Source of the DNA: Candidatus Martarchaeota archaeon
GTDB taxonomy: Archaea > Micrarchaeota > Micrarchaeia > Micrarchaeales > CABMGC01
Assembly (NCBI GenBank): GCA_023379075.1
Contig: JAMCSO010000034.1
Span: 1 to 25,573 of the forward strand
Reading direction: 5' to 3'
Length of the DNA stretch: 25,573 nucleotides
Shown: piece after piece, positions 7,372 to 14,742 of the stretch
Position numbering within the stretch: position 1 is the stretch's first letter
How the letters are laid out: each line of letters starts with the position of its first letter
Made by a program: the position numbers and the translations under genes
Notes under the pieces: generated by a model
Told to the model about the DNA's origin: nothing
Seen by the model: the letters and a program-made list of their open reading frames with translations, nothing else
The model's database searches: none

Positions 7372-7372
7372 A
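7362..7372 (+). promoter_or_regulatory. TATA box for the 2-oxoacid oxidoreductase operon
   Basis: CCTTTTTATAA lies about 45 bases upstream of ATG 7412, predicting a leader of about 18 bases. The same element ends the left repeat copy (6145-6155), about 26 bases before ATG 6181. Duplication of the segment would therefore have placed one promoter copy in front of each downstream unit. Confidence 0.45.
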
Positions 7373-7411
7373 TTTTCTACTGATTGCTTATTAATCAGAG
7401 ATCAGGCGATA

Positions 7412-9289
7412 ATGTTGAGACTTAGTTGGCTTATTGGAGGAGCTCAAGGGACTGGTGTTGATACTGCTGCAAACTTGTTCGGCGCTGCAGTCGCAAGAGC
7501 CGGCTACTATATTTTCGGAAGCAGGGAATATTTTTCAAACATCAAGGGAAGGCACAGTTATTTCACAGTTGTTGTGAGCGATATTCCACAACGCAGCATA
7601 GATACTACTGTAGATATACTTGCAACTTTCGATGCAGAGACAATATTCCAGCATTTTGATGATGTTACTGGCTACATGATATATGACAAGGCCCAGGAGC
7701 CCACGGGAGTTGACAAGATAAGGTCCATAGAAGGAAGTATAGCGAAAAGCCAGGCAAAAATCCTCGAAGATAATGGATATGGGATTACCGTTGCCGATGT
7801 CGTAAAGTATCTCTCCAAGAAGGGAGTTAAGACAATACCTATAGAGTATGGAACAATCATGGGAAACATAATAAATGAATTAAAGATGAATCCTTTTGTT
7901 GCAGAAAGAGCAAGGAACATGATCTGTGTCGGAGCTTCCCTCGCGCTAATGGGTTTCGATGAGGAGCACATAGAAGCCGCTATCAAACAGATATTTGCAA
8001 AGAAACCGGAATTTCTGAAGCTAAATACTCTCGCAGTCGAGGCAGGGATAAAATCTGCGCAGAATGCATATTCAATAAAGGAGCTCAAGGTTACAAAGAG
8101 CAGGGTCCAGTTGGATGGAAATACCTTGTCTGCTCTAGGGAAGATCTATGGTGGGTTGAGGTTCCAGTCTTATTATCCAATAACGCCAGCATCTGATGAA
8201 AGCACTTATATAGAAGCAAATCAGTTGCTTCAGACAAAAAACAACGAGAAGCAGGGCGTTGTCGTCGTTCAGACCGAAGACGAACTCGCTGCAATAAATG
8301 CTGCAGTTGGCGCTACGCTTACCGGATCAAGAGCAGCCACAGCAACATCGGGTCCTGGCTTTTCATTAATGAACGAAGGCATAAGCTGGGCCGGAATGAA
8401 CGAGGCACCTGTATTGATAACTTATTATATGAGGGGAGCCCCTGCAACAGGCCTGCCAACAAGAAGCGGTCAATCTGATCTGAAGTTGGCATTAAATGCA
8501 GGACACGGTGAATTTGCAAGAATTGTTATTGCCTCTGGAGATCACACAGAGATATTTAGTGATGCAGCATTGGCTCTTAATCTTGCAGAGATAGTCCAGA
8601 CCCCAGCAATACACATAATAGAAAAGACGCTTGCCAACGCATATTCCATTATAGACCAGGATTCATTGCAGAAGAGCATCAGGATAGAAAGAGGCAAGAT
8701 TGTTTATCCCGAAGTTCCCGAACATTACAAGCGTTTCGCGAAAAGCGAGGACGGAATATCTCCAAGAGCATTCCTCGGACATGCACAAATGTATTATACT
8801 GGAGATGAACATGACGAATATGGTCATATTTCAGAAGACTCATCAAACAGGACATGGATATATGAGAAGAGGATAAAGAAACTGGAGCAGGTAGATAAGT
8901 ACCTGAAAGACGAGCAGAAAGCAAACATTGTTGGAGATGCAGAGAATGTATTGCTTACCTGGGGATCTCCAAAAGGCGCAATAATTGATGCAATCGAAGA
9001 ATTGAAAAAAGATAACATACAGATAGAGATGGTTCAAGTCAGAGTCTTCTCTCCATACCCTAAGGAGCTAATCATAAATTCTCTCAAAGGGAAGAAACGA
9101 ATCATAGCAGTTGAAAATAATTTCAATGCCCAGGGAGCAGAGGTTCTCACAGAGCAGACAGGGATAATGCCAACCAACTACATACTCAAATGGAACGGCA
9201 GGCCGATGACCCGCGATGAGATAGTAAATTCTGTAAAATCAATACTTAAGGATAATACAAAAAGGGTGATATTAGATGGAGGTAAATGA
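7412..9289 (+). CDS. korA: 2-oxoacid:ferredoxin oxidoreductase, fused gamma-alpha subunit
   Basis: The enzyme oxidises 2-oxoacids with coenzyme A to acyl-CoA and reduces ferredoxin, in the cytosol. This 625-residue subunit has the gamma domain first (GGAQGTGVDTAANLFG at 9-24, to about residue 190) and then the alpha pyrimidine-binding domain. The YPITP motif at 255-259, characteristic of the Sulfolobus-type two-subunit enzymes and linked to 2-oxoacid recognition, is intact. ATSGPGFSLM follows as usual. The length matches two-subunit archaeal forms. It overlaps the beta gene by 14 bases, so the two are translationally coupled. Whether 2-oxoglutarate, pyruvate or a broad range is used cannot be fixed from sequence. 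Confidence 0.93.
   Translation: MLRLSWLIGGAQGTGVDTAANLFGAAVARAGYYIFGSREYFSNIKGRHSYFTVVVSDIPQRSIDTTVDILATFDAETIFQHFDDVTGYMIYDKAQEPTGVDKIRSIEGSIAKSQAKILEDNGYGITVADVVKYLSKKGVKTIPIEYGTIMGNIINELKMNPFVAERARNMICVGASLALMGFDEEHIEAAIKQIFAKKPEFLKLNTLAVEAGIKSAQNAYSIKELKVTKSRVQLDGNTLSALGKIYGGLRFQSYYPITPASDESTYIEANQLLQTKNNEKQGVVVVQTEDELAAINAAVGATLTGSRAATATSGPGFSLMNEGISWAGMNEAPVLITYYMRGAPATGLPTRSGQSDLKLALNAGHGEFARIVIASGDHTEIFSDAALALNLAEIVQTPAIHIIEKTLANAYSIIDQDSLQKSIRIERGKIVYPEVPEHYKRFAKSEDGISPRAFLGHAQMYYTGDEHDEYGHISEDSSNRTWIYEKRIKKLEQVDKYLKDEQKANIVGDAENVLLTWGSPKGAIIDAIEELKKDNIQIEMVQVRVFSPYPKELIINSLKGKKRIIAVENNFNAQGAEVLTEQTGIMPTNYILKWNGRPMTRDEIVNSVKSILKDNTKRVILDGGK
9265..9270 (+). promoter_or_regulatory. Ribosome binding site of the beta subunit gene
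   Basis: GGTGAT, complementary to the end of archaeal 16S rRNA, lies five bases before ATG 9276, inside the 3' end of the alpha gene. It fixes the start of the beta subunit and supports coupled translation. Confidence 0.7.
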
Positions 9290-10184
9290 AGAGGCATGTT
9301 TTAATGACTGGTGCCCCGGATGCGGGGACTTTGGCATATTAAGGGGAGTCGAATCTGCACTCAGCGAGATGAAGCTTGACTTTACCGATGCGGTGCTTGT
9401 ATCTGGCATAGGGTGCTCTGGAAAGCTCCCACACTTTGTTGCAGGTCCAATGTCTGGAGTACATACTCTTCATGGAAGAGCGCTAGCATTTGCAATGGGG
9501 ATAAAGCTTGCGAATCCGAGCCTGAAAGTTATCGTTGATGCTGGAGATGGAGACACTTATGGGATAGGCGTTGGCCACTTTGTTAGTGCTGGAAGAAGAA
9601 ACGTCTCGATGACATTGATAGTACATGACAACAGGGTCTATGGTCTGACAAAAGGCCAGGCTGCTCCCACAATGCCTCTGGGAGAGAAAACAAAGTCCCT
9701 GCCAAAGCCAAATATCAATGGCCCGATAAACCCCATAGCACTCGCAGTCTCGTCTGGATATACCTATGTTGCAAGGAGCTTCGCATATGATACAAGCTTG
9801 ACAAAGACTCTGATAAAAGAGGCAGTGGCCCACAAAGGGATGGCATTGATAGATATACTTCAGCCATGCCCGACTTACAACGACATAAATACAAACGAGT
9901 GGTACAAGGAGCGCATTTACAAGTTAGAAGATGATCCAGAAGTACATAATGAATCAGAGACACTTGCGAAGATGACTCAAGCGATAAAGAATGCATATAT
10001 TGGAGAGGATAAGATTCCAATAGGGGTATTCTACAAAAACGAGCTTGTACCAACCTATGAGGATAGGCTAAAGGAAAACATAAGCAATTACCTTACTAAT
10101 TATCCTGCAATGCAAAAGATAGAAGAAAAAGGCGGAAGCGTAACTGATATTACGAATCTTCTGGAAGCAAGGAAAGTTATCTGA
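9276..10184 (+). CDS. korB: 2-oxoacid:ferredoxin oxidoreductase, beta subunit
   Basis: A 302-residue partner of the preceding subunit that binds thiamine diphosphate and one [4Fe-4S] cluster. CPGCG at 13-17, Cys47 in GIGCSGK and Cys197 in LQPCPTYN match the four cluster cysteines of Sulfolobus enzymes in spacing. The thiamine diphosphate motif is GDGD at 89-92, with Asn118 and VYGLTKGQ at 120-127. There is no extra ferredoxin domain, as expected for the two-subunit type. It ends directly against the end of the zinc-ribbon gene on the opposite strand. Confidence 0.94.
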   Translation: MEVNEEACFNDWCPGCGDFGILRGVESALSEMKLDFTDAVLVSGIGCSGKLPHFVAGPMSGVHTLHGRALAFAMGIKLANPSLKVIVDAGDGDTYGIGVGHFVSAGRRNVSMTLIVHDNRVYGLTKGQAAPTMPLGEKTKSLPKPNINGPINPIALAVSSGYTYVARSFAYDTSLTKTLIKEAVAHKGMALIDILQPCPTYNDINTNEWYKERIYKLEDDPEVHNESETLAKMTQAIKNAYIGEDKIPIGVFYKNELVPTYEDRLKENISNYLTNYPAMQKIEEKGGSVTDITNLLEARKVI

Positions 10185-10382
10185 CTAAGAGCCTCCAGCA
10201 CCACATGCACACATTCCATTCTCGTCTATGCGGCTGCCACATATAGGGCACTTTGTATCGTAAATTACCTTGTGGTACTCCTTCTTGTAAATCTCTTTGT
10301 GTGCATCGTCTTTCCTATACTTCTTCGTTATTCTCCTCTTGAGATCTGATTTGGACTTTTTCTGAAGCTCTTTCTTATTCAT
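10185..10382 (-). CDS. Small basic zinc-ribbon protein
   Basis: A 65-residue protein from ATG 10382 (a TTG three codons earlier is less likely). The first 40 residues are strongly Lys/Arg-rich, and the tail has CPIC at 45-48 and CAC at 58-60, a half-sized zinc ribbon with four cysteines. This form is common in small archaeal nucleic-acid or ribosome-associated proteins, but I do not recognise a named family. An AT-rich TATA-like element about 24 bases upstream (near 10406) suggests a leaderless transcript. It lies alone between the oxidoreductase and mevalonate operons. Confidence 0.65.
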   Translation of the reverse strand: MNKKELQKKSKSDLKRRITKKYRKDDAHKEIYKKEYHKVIYDTKCPICGSRIDENGMCACGAGGS

Positions 10383-10497
10383 CGCAATCAATATATAGAC
10401 AAATAAATATCTATTTAAGATTGATTGAGTTAACCATTACATAATTAACAAGTTCTTAAGAAATGTTATTATCAGTCTGAAAAAGGAAACGTTGCAA

Positions 10498-11652
10498 TCA
10501 AAGAATATTATACTCAAAACCTCTATTCGAAAAAGATATATCCATAACCTCAAGGTCTTTTCTAGACCTCCAGAACCCGCGTAATCTTCTTTCCTGGATA
10601 GTATCCTTAGTCAATGCAACTATCGCGTCCCTGCCCCCTGACCCAGGTAACTTTGCAACTAATGCGCCATTCTTCTTGCTTTCTTCTATAAGGTCTGTTG
10701 CATAATCATCTTCTATGTTCACGCCACTTTTTTTACCTAGCTCTTTGGTAGCAGCCCTTCCAACATCAAACGCATGTACAAACTCTTCAACAACATCCTC
10801 TGGTGGTGTCTCAGACAACCTTTTCAGGGCTTTTAATGCGTCAAGATTTGCGGAATTTATGGCAGAAATAATACTTCTATATTCTTCTATGCTTTCTTTT
10901 TTAAACTCAAATACTTTACTTACTGATACGTGTGTAGATGTGCCTTCTCCAGAAAAGTTTGCCATAACTGGGATGAGGCTATTGGGCAGGGTCATCTTTT
11001 CAATAGAATAATCCCATTCACTATTGATTAGGCTTAAAAGTTCCTCATTGCTAAACTCTTTCGGTAGGGCTGTTATTAAAGACGGAGAGTACCTAACATA
11101 AATTATTGACCCAAAAGTTGCAGACGCAACATCGAATCCGCTACCTACCTTTCCTGTTGCAAGGCTATGTGCAAGCTGCGCAAGCTTGTGTGTCTTTTGA
11201 TTATCTGGATCATCTATCTCAAATAACCTTAGAAGTGTACCGACGGCTGCAACAGATACTGCAGCACTGCTTCCAAGGCCGCTTTTTACGATCTTGTCAC
11301 CAACGTTCTTGTAAAGGATCTCAGGATCACTTTTTGTTGTGATGCTAACTCCACCCAATTCCCTTCCTGTAGCAATCACATATCTCAATGTTACTTCTAC
11401 ACATGTAAAAATTAATTTAAGTTTATCATCGACATCTGCCATAATTCTTCCATTCGTCTCTACTACCCCTTCAATCCTTGACCCAAACTGCGGGGCATCA
11501 ATCTCTATCCTTCTAGATGCATTTCTAGTAGCTTCAACGTAAACTCTAGAATTAACGGTTGTGACAAATCCTATGTTTGGTCTCTCAAGTACTGAGTACC
11601 CGCCTAACCACAATACCTTTCCAGGTGCGGATCCCCTTATTTTACTTATCAT
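10498..11652 (-). CDS. Phosphomevalonate kinase (GHMP family)
   Basis: This enzyme adds the second phosphate to mevalonate 5-phosphate, giving the diphosphate used by the decarboxylase. The 384-residue protein starts with the ERG8-type motif SAPGKVLWLGGYSVLERPN (8-26, with Lys12). It has the ATP loop GLGSSAA at 125-131 and ends with a GSGGRDA motif. GGYSVL, rather than GEHxVV, separates phosphomevalonate kinases from mevalonate kinases and resembles the Sulfolobus and eukaryotic enzymes. It is the third gene of the operon, starting three bases after the decarboxylase stop, with AGGTGA at 11660-11665 as ribosome binding site. Most archaea lack this enzyme and use a different route. Confidence 0.88.
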   Translation of the reverse strand: MISKIRGSAPGKVLWLGGYSVLERPNIGFVTTVNSRVYVEATRNASRRIEIDAPQFGSRIEGVVETNGRIMADVDDKLKLIFTCVEVTLRYVIATGRELGGVSITTKSDPEILYKNVGDKIVKSGLGSSAAVSVAAVGTLLRLFEIDDPDNQKTHKLAQLAHSLATGKVGSGFDVASATFGSIIYVRYSPSLITALPKEFSNEELLSLINSEWDYSIEKMTLPNSLIPVMANFSGEGTSTHVSVSKVFEFKKESIEEYRSIISAINSANLDALKALKRLSETPPEDVVEEFVHAFDVGRAATKELGKKSGVNIEDDYATDLIEESKKNGALVAKLPGSGGRDAIVALTKDTIQERRLRGFWRSRKDLEVMDISFSNRGFEYNIL

Positions 11653-11655
11653 GGT

Positions 11656-12765
11656 TTATTCACCTGGCAATGGAAGCAATGTGTTTGGATCTATAAGCGA
11701 TTGGCTTTCATCAAGGACTCTTGCTCCTCTCCCAATACCAGGAACTATAAGCTTCGATATCCCATTTATCTTTCTCAGCGCTTCCATAACTTTATCAAAA
11801 TCCTTATCTAATGTCAGTATAACTGCGTTTGGTCCTGCATCATAAGTATATGCAGCAACTATCCTGCCTTCTTTTCTATTAAGCTCTTCTATCGTATTTA
11901 TTGTCTCTCTCGATACATCGTTCAGGTACATTATTGGTGGCCTGGTATCAAGCATTACTGCATGCATCATCATAGTGTCTTGCATTGTTATCTCTCCAAC
12001 CTTCTCAAAGTCTTTTTCTCTTAGCGCAGCCTTGAGAGCTTCAACATTCTCTTCAGCCCCAATTATTCTTTCTTTGTATAACCTACTAGTTTTGGCCGTC
12101 TGCCTCATGCCTGCTCTACTAGAAATGCTCTTCTTCGGATTCTCCAAAGCAGTAACTATAAGCCTTAATTCTGGCCAGTATCCCTCTTGATATAATTGTT
12201 TTGCCACAGAGTCTCTCCCATCAGACTCATTTCCTCTTTTCCACTCTACAAAACCTCCAAATAAGCTTCGGCAAGCACTTCCACTTCCAATCCTTGCTAT
12301 CTCAGACAATCTGCTTGTTTCAACCCCGAGCCCTAGTGCCTTGGCAGCAGCGAATGTGAGTGCAGCCATTCCCGAAGCGCTGGATCCAAACCCGCTCGCT
12401 GTGGGAACAAAGTTTCTTGAGACTACTCTTGCACGAAGTTTTGTTCCTGCAATACCTCTTAATTTTGAGAGCACTATAAATCTCTCCTGTATCTCCTTTT
12501 CACCCAAATCTATCTTTTTATCATTGAGATAAAACTCATCTTCATTGAGTTTTTCTGAGAAAACTATGCTGGTTATTGTACTAAGCTCGTCACCAAAAGT
12601 TATGCTTAATGAAGAATTTGCAGGAAGATTAAGTGATTCATCAGAACAATCTTCTCCTATACTCCTCTTTCCCCAATATTTAACAAGCGCTATATTCGAA
12701 TTGGCCTGCGCTGTTATTACTCTATCAACAACTATCCCTGGGCTACTATTTTTATATTTCATCAT
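11656..12765 (-). CDS. mvaD: Diphosphomevalonate decarboxylase
   Basis: The enzyme makes isopentenyl diphosphate from mevalonate 5-diphosphate with ATP. Within 369 residues it has NIALVKYWGKR at 24-34, the phosphate loop around GFGSSASG at 125-132, SGSACRSLFGGFVEW at 161-175, and the catalytic Asp309 in AYTYDAGPNAV. These full motifs argue for the true diphosphate decarboxylase rather than mevalonate 3-kinase or the halophilic phosphomevalonate decarboxylase. Two adjacent ATG codons (12765, 12762) can start it. It overlaps the mevalonate kinase gene by 14 bases. The first 15 or so residues are a short extension with no clear motif. Confidence 0.93.
   Translation of the reverse strand: MMKYKNSSPGIVVDRVITAQANSNIALVKYWGKRSIGEDCSDESLNLPANSSLSITFGDELSTITSIVFSEKLNEDEFYLNDKKIDLGEKEIQERFIVLSKLRGIAGTKLRARVVSRNFVPTASGFGSSASGMAALTFAAAKALGLGVETSRLSEIARIGSGSACRSLFGGFVEWKRGNESDGRDSVAKQLYQEGYWPELRLIVTALENPKKSISSRAGMRQTAKTSRLYKERIIGAEENVEALKAALREKDFEKVGEITMQDTMMMHAVMLDTRPPIMYLNDVSRETINTIEELNRKEGRIVAAYTYDAGPNAVILTLDKDFDKVMEALRKINGISKLIVPGIGRGARVLDESQSLIDPNTLLPLPGE
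11660..11665 (-). promoter_or_regulatory. Ribosome binding site of phosphomevalonate kinase
   Basis: AGGTGA lies eight bases before ATG 11652, within the final codons of the decarboxylase gene. It supports the chosen start and translation from the shared transcript. Confidence 0.6.
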
Positions 12766-13831
12766 TATCCCTTTTCAAAGATCTTCTAGCTCCATACTTT
12801 GCTATCCTCGCTGGTTTAGCAACAATACCATCCAACCTGTTCAACGCTGCTACCAAATGCTCAGGCTCTGGACATATCGCAAGGCCTATTCCTCCGCCCC
12901 CTCCACCCTTTAACTTAGCACCATAAGCTCCATTCTCTTTAGCGGTCTTCACTGCAAGATCAAGTTTCTCTGTAGATACTCCAAGCTCCCTAAGCAATTC
13001 ATGATCTTTGAACATTTGTCTGCCAACTTCTTCCACATCTCCTTTTCTTAGAGCAGCTAGCCCCTTATGTGAGCATTCATCAATCTCATCCATTATCTTA
13101 GTGACCCTGACCGGGTCTCTTTCATAAAATGCCTTAACTACATTAACCATCTCTCCTGTTGGTCTTTTTGGCCCCGTTTCTATAACTACTATATTGAGGT
13201 TTGTTGACATATCTAACTTTGTAGCAACTCCTCTCTGCCATGTTGCATACCCTCCATAATACGATACAGTAACATCTATGCCTCCGGCTCCCTCATTTTT
13301 GTGGAGAACTCTCTCTCCATCACGTATTATGTCTATCGCTACCGAGTCATCTATTACTTTATTGCCTGATGCTATCAATGCAACGGTAAATGCTGTCGAA
13401 CTGGCCGCGCTGCTTGCATATCCTACTCCTGTGGGGATCTCTGAATTTATAACAACTTTCTTTCCAATTACATTAATATTATGTTCGACCAAGAGCCTTG
13501 CCGCCACTGTCAGGAACGGAAGAGCCCCAGCAGGTATGTCTTTGTTCTCTTCAATATATTTTAATATGCCTGAATTGTCTTTTCTTTCTCCCCTATGCTC
13601 CCAACTTTGATATAATCTTCTTAGTCTATCTTCACTTACTGTTGCATTAGCATCACTAACATTTAATGATTGTAGTGAAAATGTTCCTTTATTGCCCTCT
13701 TCTATATGTGCCATTGCGAATATTGTAACAGCCATACCTATTGACATTTTATAGTATGGTGCAACTACCGAATGTTCCCCTAATAATATCAGCCCAGCCG
13801 GAGCGCTAATCTCTTCATTCTCTACAGCCAT
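12752..13831 (-). CDS. Mevalonate kinase, divergent motif 1
   Basis: First gene of the mevalonate operon; it should phosphorylate mevalonate. The 359-residue GHMP kinase shows GEHSVV at 18-23, PTGVGYASSAA at 133-143, a GGIDV segment with the probable catalytic Asp186, and GAKLKGGGGGG near residue 300, close to mevalonate kinases. Motif 1 reads S-A-P-A-G-L-I-L-L instead of the usual S-A-P-G-K-V-I-L-F, so the conserved lysine is Gly13, and the ATP loop has Tyr-Ala instead of Leu-Gly before the Ser pair. The family is sure; mevalonate as substrate rests mainly on operon context. AGGTGAGG at 13834-13841 precedes ATG 13831. Confidence 0.82.
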   Translation of the reverse strand: MAVENEEISAPAGLILLGEHSVVAPYYKMSIGMAVTIFAMAHIEEGNKGTFSLQSLNVSDANATVSEDRLRRLYQSWEHRGERKDNSGILKYIEENKDIPAGALPFLTVAARLLVEHNINVIGKKVVINSEIPTGVGYASSAASSTAFTVALIASGNKVIDDSVAIDIIRDGERVLHKNEGAGGIDVTVSYYGGYATWQRGVATKLDMSTNLNIVVIETGPKRPTGEMVNVVKAFYERDPVRVTKIMDEIDECSHKGLAALRKGDVEEVGRQMFKDHELLRELGVSTEKLDLAVKTAKENGAYGAKLKGGGGGGIGLAICPEPEHLVAALNRLDGIVAKPARIAKYGARRSLKRDNDEI

Positions 13832-13833
13832 AA

Positions 13834-13841
13834 CCTCACCT
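13834..13841 (-). promoter_or_regulatory. Ribosome binding site of mevalonate kinase
   Basis: AGGTGAGG directly upstream of ATG 13831 is a strong archaeal Shine-Dalgarno sequence and marks the operon as having an mRNA leader. Confidence 0.6.
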
Positions 13842-13915
13842 ATTCACTATACAATTAACAACATTTGGTTATTAAAAAGGGTGTTATGATTCGTCAATAT
13901 CCTTAATCTACTAAA

Positions 13916-14653
13916 CTATCTTATCTGCTTGTAATTGCTCTTTGTCTTCTTGAAGAGATGATACCTTATCATGTCTTCTATGTAAAATATGATGTAGCCA
14001 ACAATGCCCCACCTGACAACTCTTCTGGTGCTTGTCTTGACAATCGCTTCTTTAAGGTATGCTATCTTTCCAAACTTCTTCAATCTGTTAGAGAGATCCC
14101 AATCTTCATAGGTCATCATTTTCTTGTCAAAACCTCCCGCCTTGTCAAATGCATCCTTCCTCACTGCAAAATTTGATCCAACAACAGAAGGCCTTCCAAA
14201 GATCATTGCGATTCTTAAGATGTATTTAGTGACAAAGCTGTATCCAAGCCTTATTGCGAGTCTGGAGTCTTTCTCCAAAGGCAATATCGGTCCTGTGGCA
14301 GCAACAACCTTGTCATCATTAAATGCCTTATTGTAAGACATCAAAAGCTCTTCAGATGGCTTTGTATCTGCATCTATAAAGACAAGAACCTCCCCTTTTG
14401 CAATCTCTGCTCCCGCATTTCTGGCCCTCCCAGTGCCCTTTCGTTTTTCTATTATCACCTTGGCATGTTTTTTTGCAATATCTCTTGTTCTGTCTTTGCT
14501 TCCTCCATCAACAACTATCACTTCAAAGTTTCTGAATGTCTGTGCATCAAGCCCTGCAAATACATTTTTTATGTATTTCTCCTCGTTTATTGCAGGTATA
14601 ACTACACTTATGTGTGGATGATTGCTGATCATGTTTAAACTATTGTCTGACAT
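13916..14653 (-). CDS. Family 2 glycosyltransferase
   Basis: This 245-residue GT-A enzyme transfers a sugar from a nucleotide sugar. It has ISVVIPAINEE at 15-25, VVDGGSKD at 47-54, the metal-binding DAD at 94-96, GSNFAVRKDAF at 159-169 and the probable base in YEDWDLSNRL at 182-191. The C-terminus has a hydrophobic, aromatic stretch (WGIVGYIIFYIEDMI) that may sit at the membrane face. Acceptor and sugar are unknown; dolichol-linked glycans or surface glycans are plausible. It is divergent from the trehalose gene, with a TTATAA element near 14702 between them. Confidence 0.9.
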   Translation of the reverse strand: MSDNSLNMISNHPHISVVIPAINEEKYIKNVFAGLDAQTFRNFEVIVVDGGSKDRTRDIAKKHAKVIIEKRKGTGRARNAGAEIAKGEVLVFIDADTKPSEELLMSYNKAFNDDKVVAATGPILPLEKDSRLAIRLGYSFVTKYILRIAMIFGRPSVVGSNFAVRKDAFDKAGGFDKKMMTYEDWDLSNRLKKFGKIAYLKEAIVKTSTRRVVRWGIVGYIIFYIEDMIRYHLFKKTKSNYKQIR

Positions 14654-14696
14654 AATTAAAAAGGTTAAGAGCGTATGTGAATCAGACTGACGAAGC

Positions 14697-14728
14697 CTTA
14701 TAAAGATTAAGTTTTATCATATATGAAA
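14697..14728. promoter_or_regulatory. Divergent promoter region between glycosyltransferase and trehalose genes
   Basis: CCTTATAAAG at 14697-14706 is close to symmetric and lies about 49 bases before the minus-strand ATG 14653. A second element, ATCATATATGAAA at 14717-14728, is centred about 25 bases before GTG 14746 on the plus strand, which fits a leaderless transcript of the trehalose gene. Confidence 0.45.
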
Positions 14729-14742
14729 TAATTTCATGTTAA

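Noticed and set aside
8824..9037. Two overlapping minus-strand frames opposite korA
   Set aside because: Antisense shadows inside a conserved oxidoreductase gene, rich in Phe/Ser as expected of reverse frames.
12545..12913. 122-codon plus-strand frame over the MVD/MVK junction
   Set aside because: Antisense of two firmly identified mevalonate genes, with no family motif.
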